Position numbers and translations under genes: made by a program
Source: Cinclus cinclus
Lineage: Eukaryota > Chordata > Aves > Passeriformes > Cinclidae
DNA: 64,000 nt
NCBI RefSeq assembly: GCF_963662255.1
Contig: NC_085046.1
Coordinates: forward strand, 136,319,392 to 136,383,391
Direction of reading: 5' to 3'
Shown here: piece after piece, positions 1-11,370 of the stretch
Numbering within the stretch: the stretch's first letter is position 1
How the letters are laid out: each line of letters opens with the position of its first letter
Notes under the pieces: model-generated
Database searches by the model: none
Told to the model about the DNA's origin: nothing
The model's input: the letters and a program-made list of their open reading frames with translations, nothing else

Positions 1-299
1 GTGCGCGGTCACAGCTCGGAGTGAATGGTGTTTCTGGGATACCACAGCAACCTTGACGAGGACTCAACCATCTCTCCAACGGGGGCACAAAGTCTCAGCT
101 ACTCTCGATCGTGTCTTTTCCTCCCCCCCACCCCCCCGCTACCCCAACTCCCTGCACAGCCGAAACCCACCACAATCCTGCCTCCTCACTGCATCCACCG
201 GGAGCCGCGGGAGAGCACCTCAGCGCTCAGACGCTCTCTCCAATAAACTCCGAACAGTATTTGCAATCGAGACTCTCCCCCCACCCCCTTGTTCCCTCA
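1..299. other. Flank of the CpG island, C-rich tracts
   Basis: Moderately GC-rich sequence with C-runs near 122-145 and 276-292 that would be G-quadruplex-prone on the minus strand. No coding sequence is recognised; it may belong to the promoter or to an upstream exon cut by the window edge. Confidence 0.4.
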
Positions 300-395
300 A
301 GAGGATCAGTTGTGCCTGGGAGAACGGCTCGGGGGATACCGGAGTGGCGGGGTCCCCCCGCCGCCCGGAGGAGCCTGGGGCGGCCGGCGCGGCGG

Positions 396-433
396 GGCTC
401 GCCCATCCCGCCGTGGCTCGCCCATCCCGCCGT
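396..433. repeat. 19-bp perfect tandem duplication in the CpG island
   Basis: Two identical 19-bp units beginning GGCTCGCCCATC occupy 396-414 and 415-433, followed by a partial third start (GGCTCGC). The units are identical, so the duplication is recent or maintained. It sits inside the CpG island, where copy number could affect a promoter. Confidence 0.95.
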
Positions 434-877
434 GGCTCGCGGCAGCAATCACGGCCTCGTTATTGACCGCGCACGTGCGGTGGCCATCGCCACCCCGGCT
501 CGCACACAGCGGCTCGCCCGCGCCTTCGGGCACCCACCGCGGGGCCCGGGGATGCGCAGCGCGATTACTCCGCGCGGGGACATTAATTACAGCCCGGGCC
601 CCGCGGGCGCGGAGAAGCGGCGGGCACAGCCCTGCTGTCCGTGCGCGCAGCTGAGGGGGGTCCTTGCCGCGGCGGGCGGGGGCTGGGACCCAGCGGTGCC
701 GGGTGCGGGCGGGGGTCCCGGAGGGCCGGGCCGGGCCGGGCCCGGCCGATCCGAGCCGGGCCGGGCGAAGAGGGGAGCGGAGCGGAGCGGGGGCGGTGCG
801 GCCGCGGCTCCTCCAGGAAGAGCGCTGGCGCCACCTGCCGGCCGCGCGGCCGCGCCGCCGGGACCGCACCGCTCCAC

Positions 878-904
878 GGGGGCGCTGGGGGGGAGGGGGG
901 TGGG
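878..904 (+). promoter_or_regulatory. G-quadruplex-prone G-run
   Basis: Four G-runs (5, 7, 6 and 3 G) are separated by loops of 4, 1 and 1 bases, which meets the usual G3+N1-7 quadruplex pattern. It lies within the CpG island, where such motifs are common near transcription starts. Function is inferred from sequence pattern only. Confidence 0.6.
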
Positions 905-956
905 ACCGGCCCGGGGAGCATGGGGCGCTGCGGGACTCGAACCGCGATGGGGCTGC

Positions 957-975
957 TCTTCCTTCCTTCCTTCCT
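957..975 (+). repeat. (TTCC)n short repeat
   Basis: About four and a half TTCC units at the 3' side of the CpG island, leading into a C-rich run. Confidence 0.8.
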
Positions 976-1169
976 CCCGCCCCCCCAGCCACCGCGCAAG
1001 CTGCACGAGGCAGCGGTTTTCTCCGTGGAGGGGGCGCGCAGGCACCGCCCGCGGTGCGGAGGGTGGGAAGGTGCGGGAATGCTGCCCCAGGTGTGCGGGG
1101 TGGGGGGTGCATTTCTGCGCGTAAGGGGTGCGAGTGTGTCGAGCCCCGCGGTACGTGCGTGGGAGGTTT

Positions 1170-1760
1170 TTCTTGGGGGCGGAGTGTGTGTTTGGGTGCG
1201 CTGTGCCTGCGAGTGCGCTTGCACGTGTGTGTGTCTGTGTCTGTGCTTGTATGTGCTGCCGCGTTGGAGGTGAGCGCTCGTGTGCACACGTCTGGTGTGT
1301 GACTGTGTGTGTGCGCGGGTGTGCAAGTGCCTATGTGGTTCAGGGCTGGTGTCTGCGCACACGTGTTTTGTGCATATGTGCACAATTCTGTGTCTGTACA
1401 GGGATTCTTTTCGGCGCCTCTGTGTATATTGTGCGTGTGTATTTGCGCGAATGCGTTCTTACACGGCAGTATGTGTGCTTCTGACGTGCTTTTGTCTTGC
1501 ATGTGTGTGCGCACGGATTTTTTCACACAATTGTTCATTCATACAGGTTTGCGTGGGTAAGTTTTTTCATGGATGCACATATGATGCATGAGCTGTGTAA
1601 ATGCATAATCTGAAGTGCCGATGGACATGGGTGTGTGAGCTGGGAAATTCTGGCAGCCAGTCACAAAGCATGGACCTTTACAAGTGTGTCCACAGAGGGG
1701 TTTGCATTTCCCAGTGTTCAGGTGTGTGGGGGTGTATCTTACATGCGTGGAGTGCATTTG
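1170..1760. repeat. Degenerate TG-rich alternating purine-pyrimidine tract
   Basis: A long stretch of interrupted GTGTGT, GTGCGC and TGTGCA blocks borders the CpG island and fades out by about 1760. Alternating purine-pyrimidine DNA of this kind can adopt Z-DNA. It looks like an old, decayed (TG)n array rather than coding sequence; open frames here are rich in Cys and Val because of the repeat. Donor-like GT sites at 1270 and 1557 fall within it. Confidence 0.65.
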
Positions 1761-3316
1761 TGGAAAGATGTATCCTGTTTAGGAACTTCGAATGTGAACT
1801 GAGGCTTTCAATATAGGTGTAGGTGCATGTATGAACTTGTATGACCACAAATTTTTATGTATACATGATATATGTAAGAGTGCCACAATGCCACAGATAA
1901 TAGTATTGAAGGAATCTTTCACAGTGTGAAAGAGGAGGTTTGCATGGCTGTCATTCTGCTCCCATGTGGGTGTCAGGGTGAGCAGTATATGCCTTTCTTC
2001 CACCTGGGCTTAAAAACAAACCCTCTCAGTGAGGCCAGCAGTGATTCAGAGGGTGGCTCTGCATGTGGCTGGTTGAACTCACCTCTACAGCTCTAATGCA
2101 TGAGGAACGAATACCTTCATCTGCAGGTGCTGACACTAACCAGCCCCATTGGATCCATACATGTTTGTTGACTGGGGAGAAGCAAAGGTGTATGTTTCAC
2201 AGCCTTGTGTACCATCCACAGCCTTTCTCTTGCAGACACACAAGTCTTGAAGTGTGACTGCTGTAATTGAAACTTGGTAGGCTTGTTCACTTCCTCTGCA
2301 GTGGCAGAAGAATGTGATTACACAAGTGATGTGAGCCTTGTGTGGTATTAAGGGCAGTGTCATGTTAGGAACAGTGTTATGACAAAACTTCATTTAAAAA
2401 TAAAAAAAAAAAAAAAAAAAACAAGTGGTCCTTATTTTAGCTAAAGTGAGATAGGTGAAAATGACTCTGTTCTAAACCTGTCAACTGTATTTATTAATTA
2501 CAGAATCTCTCTCTCTACTATATACATGTATTTACATTTATGCATGTAACTGGAATCCATTTTTTCAAGGGAAATTCAAACTGGATTCAAGCTGCAAAAC
2601 TGGAGTCCTGTGCTTTCAGAGCAGCATAGGTGGCCACACCTTGAGTATTAATATTTTGGGGTGTGTGTCCTTGGAATGAAACTCTGCCTTTATTCCCTCA
2701 AGAACATTTTCTGTTTCTGAAATTAAAAATTCATTGGGGTAAATGCTTTATCAGTTATAGAGGATAATAAATAGATACTGAAGATATAGACTTGTTATTT
2801 CTAATTCATGCATTGTATTTCTCAGTACTTCAGTACCTAATTTATTTAGAGGTCTTACTTTTCTGTCATTAGAAGTCACGTGTTTGACAACCAGCAAGAT
2901 GTATACTGCAAGTTATCTATATTACTTCTGAAAATAAAATTTTGGTTTATCAGTTAGATGAGCCAAATGAACATGAACAAAGAAATGCTTACAGTTAAAA
3001 AAGGGACCAAAGATTATTTTTTTTTTTGGTGGTGAAATTCCTACTAATTTTCAATGACCCTTAGGTTTCCGAGTAATTTAGATATATTTTAAAATAGCAC
3101 TTCAGCTACTAAGACAAATGTTAGGCTCATTTGGTAGTATTAATGCTAGAGGTGGACTGGAATTTCTTTATAGTTCACTCCCCATCCCAACCCTCCAATA
3201 CTGTTTTGTTGCATTTTTCTTGTGATTGACTTGTTCAGTACTGGTGTCCTATAATGTTTTGTGTGATTCTGGGTTCAAGTTGTAGATTATGCTGTATGTT
3301 TCATATTCATAGTGTG
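1761..3316. other. AT-rich non-coding sequence, no gene seen
   Basis: No coding exon or transposon is recognised. The stretch contains the A20 run at 2402-2421 and otherwise unique-looking AT-rich sequence. Confidence 0.6.
2402..2421 (+). repeat. A20 homopolymer
   Basis: Twenty consecutive A, preceded by TTTAAAAAT. It could be a retrotransposed poly(A) tail, but no recognisable element lies upstream. Confidence 0.9.
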
Positions 3317-3570
3317 TCCTCCTCCTCCATCTTAGTTTTCCTGCCTGTCTTCCTTCCCTCTCTCTGTCCCCTCCATCTCTCATTTCTCCCCTCCACTTCT
3401 TTTGTTCCCTTTCTTCCCTTCTTCTCTCTTTCCTTCTTGTGCTCTTTTACTCTGTTTTTTCTTCCTCCCTTTGTGTTTTACTTTTTTACTTTTTTTCTTT
3501 CTCATTCTTTTTATTTTTCACCCTCTTTTTTTTTTTTTCTTCTCTCTCTCTTCTGTCCTTTCTCACTTTT
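3317..3570. repeat. Long pyrimidine-rich strand tract
   Basis: About 250 bases in which the + strand is overwhelmingly C and T, from the TCCTCC start to the TCTGTCCTTTCTCAC end, with only scattered purines. The opposite strand is a polypurine tract that can form triplex (H-DNA) structures. The open reading frame across it (about 3254-3676, rich in Phe, Leu and Ser) is an artefact of this composition. Confidence 0.85.
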
Positions 3571-6500
3571 GGCATGGTCAAGCTTATTGATCATTTGGGT
3601 ATCAGTCAAGGATGAAAGTGACTTGGCAAGGACCATTAAGTCAATCACTATGATTAAATACTCCCAAGAATTTTAAAATGTGCTGAAATCAGAAATGGGC
3701 AGATACTTAACTGTCTGACCTGTCAGGCACATGAATATCAGCACTGCTAGTGGAAAACTTGTATCACAGACCTGACAGACTGTGGTGCCTTAGTTACACT
3801 ATCTCTAAACAGGCACTCTTGCCTCTGAATCTCCAAGAAATAAATACACCAAAATAGTTCTACTGAATAATGTGTTACTATTAGTATTCACATTTTCACC
3901 GTTCCCTGTTCACTTTGCCAAGGCGGATCAAATTTAAGTTTGATAATTACATTATGAATTCCTCCTACATTTTCAGCTGCATTTGTTATTCTTCATTCAC
4001 TGTCATACACTTTTGTGTAAGGTAGCTGTATTTTGTTAAATAGCTCCTACATTTTGCTTCCAGATAACTTCACTCTAATTGTAGATAGACTGATTGCTTT
4101 GCTTTAAAAATGCAGTGGGGTCTTCTGTGACAAATAATGCTATGAATAATACAGTGCACAATGCTTGCAAGCATTACAGACAGCATATGTAGGCATGTGT
4201 AGGTATGTGTAAAGCACATAGGCAGTGATATTTAAAAATGAGTATTTGACTTGGGATACAAAACTCATTCACTCATATCATATAATTCTTTGGAAAGTCC
4301 TGAAATGAATGCAGAATATTGTGTATTCCCATAACTTAGTCCATGTGGTTGTAAACGTCAGTGTGATTGTTGGTCTGAACTGTGACCGAGAACCCAGAGT
4401 GCATGTTTATCAGTGAGACCTAATATTCTTCAAAACAGTAGGAGAGTATTAAAAATACTCTGTAAACTTGCATTTCTTCACTTAGGCTTTTGAAAATGTG
4501 TTCAAGTCCTTCAGGAGAGATCGCAAAGAGGAGGAGACCATTGTGCCACCCCTGCTTCACTCAGACTAGAATAATTTTATTGCATGAAACAGATAATGAT
4601 TTTTTGATAGAAAAGAATGTGTGGAGATCTTTCCACAAATATTGGTATACTACCATGTGCTGCTGTTACTTCTTCATGTTACTGCTTCATATTCACATAC
4701 AGGATACAGTCACACAGGATACAGTGTGAAGATAAAGTATAATGCAACCCAAATAATGCAGAGATGGATTAGAGCAAATATAGTGGTGGTGACAGCTGGA
4801 GGGGAAAGTGCCATATTACTCCTCTTGACTGCTTAAGCTTTCACAAGTAAGGTTGTAAGATGCCTCTAACACAAAATATCTCTGTTCAAGAAAGCTAAAT
4901 AGCAGCAATATTCAAGAGTACCCACTACAGTCCTGACTTATAAAAGAAAGAGTATTTCCTTCAGATGCACTGTGCACAGGGAGATGGGGTTCATATATTT
5001 CAGTATCACAATTAGCTGTGATTTTGTTAACTCCATGTTAGATGTAACTTGTATTCTGCTGGAGGCCACATGAAATGGCCTCTAGGCCAGATGTGAAATT
5101 TGTCTGGGGATGAGAGAGAGAATGCAATTCTCTTTTGATTTAGATGTTGTACCATATAACACTTAAGTTCTGAAGTGGATACCAAGGAATTAATTTTGTT
5201 CTACTGCTACAGGATTTTTCATATCTTAGTGACTAAATTTATTGTATTGTATCAGTCATGATCAGTTAAGATGATGCTGGTGTGTAGTTGTGTTTGTCTG
5301 AGATTTAGACAACTGGCATTCTCAGCAAAAGCTGTCACTACTGTAATGTTCTCCCATCTCTTGTCAGCAGAGTTTGATGACTTGGAAATCCTACAGGTTA
5401 TGTAAAAGCAGAAGCATCTGAGTCCTTTACACAGGCAGAATGACTTCACATAGTGTATGCAGTGCAATTAGTTTTGGCAGAATTTATATCTTGATCTTTA
5501 CTAATAGAGTGGCTTCTGTTCAGATACCTATTTGAACACTAACTGTATTACCCCTTAGCTCCAGTAATTTAGGGCTTTCAGTCCCCGACCAAAAATACCA
5601 ATGTTTATTCTGCTATTCTGTTATAAAATGCACTGCTTTTATGGAGATATAAAGTAAAAGATGGTATGACAACAATGTGATAGCTTCCACATGAATGTGA
5701 TACAGTACAGCATTGTGCAGTAGAAGCTTTCAAAGGGATGCTTGAATGATGGAAGTTTAGAAAATACATTTAATATGATCTTTGCACCAAATAAAATTGT
5801 TCAGTATATACTTCAAGACAGATTATCACCTTGAGTTCTGTATACCATGGACATAAAAAAGGGAATTTCCATAATAGGGAATTACTGCACACAGTGTCAG
5901 TAGAACAAAAGAGAATAAAAGGTAAATATTGCAGGGAAAAAAGTGTGCTGGTAAATTACTGTACCTTGTCACTAATGTAATAAGCAAAAGGGAATTATCC
6001 AGAATTGCATCAAGTATTATCCTTCTGTCATATAATGCTACTTCAGTATGTAGAGGAAAGGAAATCAGGAAAGGGTAGTGAAGTGCTGAAACAGGAAGAA
6101 AAAATTTTGTTTATTTAGTGGATTTTTTAGGTAATAAAGTTGGTGAGCTGGTGGGAGGATGTTAAACTGTCCTTCCAAATTCCACTTTTCTGTTTGCGTT
6201 GGATAGAGATATAGTTAAGGTATATTAAACGTGTCAATTATTTACTGTAATTCAGTAATAATGAAATGCAGTGTATGTACAATCATTCTTTGTTGACCAA
6301 ATCTGAAATTCATTCCACTGGTGTGTAGATTTTCTCAGTAAACTTCTGTTTGTTTGCTGGCGGAGTGAAAAGAATTGTTTATACAAAAAAATTTTCTCGC
6401 ATCGTATGTTTTGCTTTAATTATTTCTGTGACTTTTTTTTCCCCCTGTTTTATCTGTTGTAGTGTTTTCAAGGTCTTTGTATGGTTCTTGATGTTTCAGG

Positions 6501-7427
6501 GAAGATAAGCACTGTAGTTATAAAATCATTCATTATTCTTGTTAATACTTGCAGAAGTTATGGATATAAATATTCTAGCATATGCCAGAGAAGAAAAACA
6601 AATCTAGAACAAATCTAGTAGGATCTGTTTCTCTGTTATTCTTCATGAAGGATTCTCCTTGGCTTGAACCAGAATTCTGTTCATGGAGCTGTACAAAAAC
6701 TAAGCCCATAAAATATTGGTAACTCTGACTAGTTGCAGACTAAAATTTATAAAAAGAACATCTGTAAGTAATTTGTAGCTGGAAAGAAGATGGGCATTCT
6801 GTCTACCTGCCATATATTCCTTAATAAACACTTAAAAACCTAAAGACTGTTGACATTACAGACAACTGATAACCTGATTTAGACACGTATTTCTGGATAC
6901 ACAACTAACATATACTGATAGCTTTTAGATGCCATATGCTGAGATTATAAAGTTACAGATAGCGTAGGAAATTTTGGTAGCAAATGTTTGTAATTACTAA
7001 TCTTGAAGAAAAGACAGACAAAACTGGAATTTAAGGATATCTGATAAACAGCTAAGATTTAATTTTCGATTCGCAACTGCATTATTAATTTGTCACAGTG
7101 TTCAAGGTAGCTTAGTAAACTATTTCAGACTTTTATTCATATTATTTAATGTTAGACATTGATCAGAAGCTGTGGTGAGTTCAAAGAAAGTGTGTGGGAA
7201 AGAATATTGGACTAGTATCAAGCTATTTTGTTTCAGCTAGATACTTGGTATGCATGAACATAGCTAGACCCTTTTGCTATCTATTTCTCTCTGTACTCCA
7301 TTCTAAAATGATTTATAATGTTTGAATCCCTTCCCCTTTTTAGCTGAGTGCAGTATTGCAGCAAAGAGTACATTGGTGCTGATTTTAAATAGCGTTTCAC
7401 AACCAGCTCTGTCTCTTGCTTTGCTCT
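3571..7427. other. AT-rich non-coding sequence with one weak exon candidate
   Basis: Mostly featureless AT-rich DNA without recognised transposons. It contains a weak exon-like segment at 4486-4569 and an imperfect tandem repeat of GGATACAGT units near 4701-4727. Confidence 0.6.
4486..4569 (+). other. Weak candidate terminal exon (27 codons plus stop)
   Basis: After an acceptor-like site (TTTCTTCACTTAG ending at 4485), the + strand reads 27 codons, beginning A-F-E-N-V-F-K-S-F-R-R-D, then K-E-E-E, and ends in TAG at 4567-4569. The charged composition is unusual for AT-rich noncoding DNA. I do not recognise the protein. An open frame this short occurs often by chance, the pyrimidine tract is short, and no conservation data are available, so this is only a candidate. 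Confidence 0.12.
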
Positions 7428-7740
7428 CTACATGGGCATCGCGTCACTTGGGGAATAATGAGCTAGAAGTAATGAGCGTGGTGACGCTGTAGCTTTTTGC
7501 GCAGCTTGAAATGCAGATCTGAGCTGACCTGTGTTAAGGGATGTGATGAAAAGCTCACCTTCCCCCACACAGAGGAGCTTGAAGAGGTGAGCCCTTGCCC
7601 TGAGCTCCTCAGGGCGAGACACAGCACCACAAGTCCCTGGGGGTCACCCTGCGGCACAGCACACAGGCTGAGGGGTCCCTGCCCTGGGGGACAGGGCTCA
7701 TTATACATTATCATTATACAGGGAAAGAGCACGCTGGGAT
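7428..7740. other. Isolated GC-rich segment, unidentified
   Basis: About 300 bases are clearly more GC-rich than the surroundings, with repeated CCCTG and CCTGGGGG motifs. Short open frames exist on both strands (for example the minus strand 7463-7732). It resembles the GC-rich body of an avian LTR or another retroelement, but I cannot match it to a family. A CACAG|...|GTGAGC acceptor/donor pair around 7565-7590 encloses only about 15 bases and is probably chance. Confidence 0.3.
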
Positions 7741-8890
7741 GGTGGAAGACTTACTATGGAATGTTTAGGGGAGGAACCAAAGGTGCGCAGATGAAGGGAT
7801 CAAGCCACTTGGAGTAGGAACAAGTGTGCAGAAATGGAGAGAGAAGAAGATAGAGGGAACCTGTTGACAGTTTTCTGGTTGGTACCCTGGTCTGTGTTTC
7901 AGGGGATGGGCTACGCTTTTCAGTCCTATACACCTATGGTTTGTGTCATTTGATGCACTTGAATATGCTGCTTCTTACCTATTTATGGGTTTCATTAGTA
8001 GCAAAATTTCTTGATATGTGTACTAGTTTTGATTCTATAACTGTTCTGTAATTACTACTTTTTACATAAAAATATAGAATGTATTATATTGCCCGTTCTC
8101 ATGGATGAACTATTAAGTCTTCCAAATTCAGTTATTAAAAGTAAAAGTTATTAAAAATAAAGTATTTAAATAAAATATAGTATTAATATATAGAGGCACT
8201 AATTTTTAATTTTCCATTCTGATGTATTTTTACTACTGTAGGATTTCCAGTTTCCCACTGAAGTGTTAGCTACAGTTCTGAAAGAGTAATCAGCTACATT
8301 TTTTATATCTGGCATGTTGTCTATCCATATATGTGTTTGTCATTATTATAGAAACAAAGAAAAATAAGACTGTAGTGTATTGCTTTGCTGAACGTATGAC
8401 TATATGCATGTCTGTCTATTAATCTTTTTAAGAAAATAGTTTCATTTATAAGCAAGTAGTTTTTTGTCTGAAATCCCAATAGCCTCTGGCAGGAGTATTT
8501 TAGAGATCCAATAAATGGTATACAAATATTTTATACTAAATGAGAAAAAAGATTTGCACTAGAAACATTGAAGGGTTACAAATAAAGAAAATAATGAGAT
8601 CCTTAAATATTGAAAAATTGACAATGCAGGTGACTGTAAAAGAATCTTTAGTAGCTCTATGATCATTAAATGGAGAAAGTTAAATATTAGTGCAAATATT
8701 TCAGTGTTATTTCAAGAAAATATGTTGGAAATAATGTTGAATATTTTAAAGACTGATCAATTAATTTGGTTTCATAACATTAAAATGTTGGAATATGCCT
8801 AGAATCAGATGGAAAATAAATAGCAAACTGCAAAATATACCATAGGAAGTTTATAATTTTTCCATATCCTTAATAGATAGTATAATAAAG
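7741..8890. other. AT-rich non-coding sequence, no gene seen
   Basis: Very AT-rich sequence with a short direct repeat (AGTTATTAAAA at 8130-8140 and 8146-8156). No transposon or exon is recognised. Confidence 0.6.
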
Positions 8891-10000
8891 CAAGCAGGTG
8901 GTGTAGAAGACCAACTTGCCTGAACATAGAACTCCTCTTGTAGATCAAGAGGAAAAAGAAATTGTATGATCTCTGTAAACAAGTTTAGACTTCACAGGGA
9001 GATTACAGAGATGTAGTTCACAGACGTAAGGAGAAAAAAGGGCAAAGCTCAGTTACATTTGAAACTGGCCAGTGTTATGTCTGAAAACAAGAGAGACATT
9101 TTGAAATACACTTATAGCAAGAGAGTTCTAAGGAAAATGTTTGATTGGTACTTGTCACCTGACAAGAATGAAGAAAAGGTGGGTGGCATTTAGTGTTGGG
9201 GGCTTTTTGCTTCAGTCTTTACTAATACTTGTGAGCCCTTGGGCTACTTGATCCTCTGAGTTGAAGGACGACAGCTACAGAAGCAACGACTTTCCACTGG
9301 TGGACACTGAAGTTTTAAGGGAGCAGTTGTATCAGTTGTATCAGTCTGTAAGTGCATGAGCCTGATGGGATTTGACCCAGAGTAGTGAAGGCATGGATGT
9401 TATGGAAGCACCCCTCTTGATCATTTACCAAAAGTCTTGGAAGTTTAGTGAGGTCCCTGCTGACTGAAAGCTGTCCAGTGTTACTCCAGTGTACAAAAAG
9501 GGTGTGAAGACACAGGAAACTGCAGACGTGTAAGTCTCACTTCAGGTCCCGGAAATATGGAGATTATACTGGTGGTATTGAAAGTCATTTAAAGAACAAT
9601 GCAATCATCAGGCACAGTAAATCTACCTTATTTAGTATCTTTCTGATTAAGGTCACCCACACAGTGGGTTGAGGGAAAGCAGTAGAAGTAGATTTTCTGG
9701 ATTTCAGCGAGTTTTTTTGATACTGTCCCTCACAACATCTTTCCCAACCACGAGTTCACCTGTAGGACAAGCAAGTTCAATGGTGAACTGAATGAAGAAC
9801 TGGCTGAACAAGTTGCAGTGGGTGGGGCTACATCTGGCTGTATCAAGTGTCCCTCAGGCTTCAAGTCTAGGGCCAGTTCTCTTCAGTATTTTTGTCAGTG
9901 ATCTGAGTGCAGGAGTTGAATACACCCTTAGTAAGTTTGCTGCTGATACCAAACTGGGAGGTGCCACTGACTTATGTGAGGTGTCATTGACTCATGTGAG
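8891..10000 (+). mobile_element. CR1 LINE fragment, reverse-transcriptase region
   Basis: This is a remnant of the central ORF2 part of a CR1 retrotransposon, the dominant avian LINE. The order of CR1-like blocks is kept: a segment upstream of the RT core, the 'valid exchange' region near 9360-9500, the FSxFFDTVPHN-like block near 9700-9745, then S-x-L-G-P-V-L-F near 9865-9890 and the catalytic box near 9935-9960. The catalytic box reads F-A-A-D-T-K instead of the family's F-A-D-D-T-K, and the frame is broken in many places, so the copy is dead. It is truncated at both ends; the 3' UTR and CR1 tail are missing. The last bases carry two copies of GACTYATGTGAG (9969-9980 and 9989-10000). Confidence 0.85.
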
Positions 10001-11170
10001 ACCCACATCTATACATATAGAATTTATGGGAAATAGAGTGAATATAGAATGCAAAAAAATAAGAGATGCGAAAATATTTCTGAATACAGTGAAAAGTTGG
10101 AACTCACTAAATTTTACTTTCTGTAATGACTGTTTAGTAAGATTTTTATGTCATACTTACTAGGACTAGACCTATGTTTCTATTCTCTTAAGTGAATTCA
10201 TCATCTAATATTTATTCATGAGCCTTTCTGAAGGGGGAAAAGCATGTTTTTCTCCTTTGATCAGTGTCCATACTTTCTAGGTAGTCTGTCTCCTATGCTG
10301 ATCATCCAGACTGACTCCCAAATCCTGGCACGCTGTCTACTCCTGAGATTTTTTGCTAGGCAGAATTCCTTATAGGCATCCTTTGGAATAAATGACTCGT
10401 CTGTGTTTCTTAAAGAAATTGTTTAAGAACCAAGGTCTGTGAGAGAATTCTAGGCTGATAATCATTATAATAAAATAATTTCCCTTTGGATGAGAATCAG
10501 GTGTGTAAACTCTTGATGTATTTTTTCATCATTCTATAATTGCTATTTCTGGAAACTCTCTAGTCAGAAGACTGGCTGTTGTACATCTGATTGCTGAATG
10601 CCCAGGTCTCTTTGTGCATTTTGCCCGGAGCAAAGACTTTGAGCTTAGGGTTTAAATAAGTTATCTTGGTGCCAGATACTTTGTAGTTAGAGCAGAGGCT
10701 GATGTCAATGAGAAACTGTAAATGCTGTAATCTGTATTAATTTGCCTTGAACTCAAGTGTAAGGGTGCTAAAATAAGCTGAAATAAGGCATTAATATTGT
10801 GTATTGGTTTGTGCTGTGATGGCAGAACTGTGCATAACCACAAAGTATGTGAGGATTGTGATCATCAAAGGGACAAAGATGTGTGTTGTTGCATACAGAA
10901 TGATTTGGGGAATATTCAAGGAGCCATTTCCATTACTATCACAATGACTTACAAAATGAGAAAAAAAAGCCAACATAAACAGTTTTAGAAGCAGTTGAGA
11001 GTCTGCTTCCCCTTGGAAGAACCAAATAGTCTAGAAATATTCAACATAGTGAAAATATAAAGAAGAAATAAAATTAATGCCCTTCAGTTATAAATTCATT
11101 CATCCGTCTCTTGGTTTTAATCATCTTAATCTCAGCAACTGAGAAGCAATGACTACTGTAGCCAACAATC
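10001..11170. other. AT-rich non-coding sequence, no gene seen
   Basis: No recognised exon or element up to the assembly gap. A 20-base stretch (10927-10946) recurs exactly at 13376-13395. Confidence 0.6.
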
Positions 11171-11370
11171 NNNNNNNNNNNNNNNNNNNNNNNNNNNNNN
11201 NNNNNNNNNNNNNNNNNNNNNNNNNNNNNNNNNNNNNNNNNNNNNNNNNNNNNNNNNNNNNNNNNNNNNNNNNNNNNNNNNNNNNNNNNNNNNNNNNNNN
11301 NNNNNNNNNNNNNNNNNNNNNNNNNNNNNNNNNNNNNNNNNNNNNNNNNNNNNNNNNNNNNNNNNNNNNN
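11171..11370. other. Assembly gap (200 N)
   Basis: Exactly 200 N. The round size suggests a placeholder or estimated gap, so the true missing length is unknown. Reading frames across it are meaningless. Confidence 0.99.

Larger units (their letters stand above)
300..1160. promoter_or_regulatory. CpG island, probable promoter / first-exon region
   Basis: Base composition changes sharply here. The 60 bases from 721 contain only eight A/T and ten CpG dinucleotides, while the rest of the window is AT-rich and CpG-poor. Such an island in a bird genome usually marks a promoter and first exon. Visible elements are a GC-box-like stretch around 787-797, the palindrome GCACGTGC with an E-box core near 470-477, short CCGGG-type repeats at 726-768, a G-quadruplex-prone run at 878-904 and a 19-bp tandem duplication at 396-433. 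No TATA box stands out. The direction of transcription cannot be settled. On the + strand, donor-like GT sites occur at 1270 (GAG|GTGAGC) and 1557 (GG|GTAAGT), so a + strand first exon is possible, but a gene leaving the window to the left is equally possible. Long open frames here are a by-product of high GC. Confidence 0.8.

Noticed and set aside
111..1538. Long open frames on both strands over the GC-rich region (337 codons +, 410 codons -)
   Set aside because: Overlapping frames on both strands, Pro/Arg/Gly/Ala- or His/Thr-rich composition that follows base bias and the TG repeat, and no recognisable domain. High GC removes stop codons.
3254..3676. 140-codon open frame
   Set aside because: It lies on the pyrimidine-rich tract; the Phe/Leu/Ser-rich product is forced by composition.
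9792..10163. 123-codon open frame with reverse-transcriptase-like residues
   Set aside because: Part of the CR1 remnant (altered catalytic box, broken frame), running past the element end; not a host gene.
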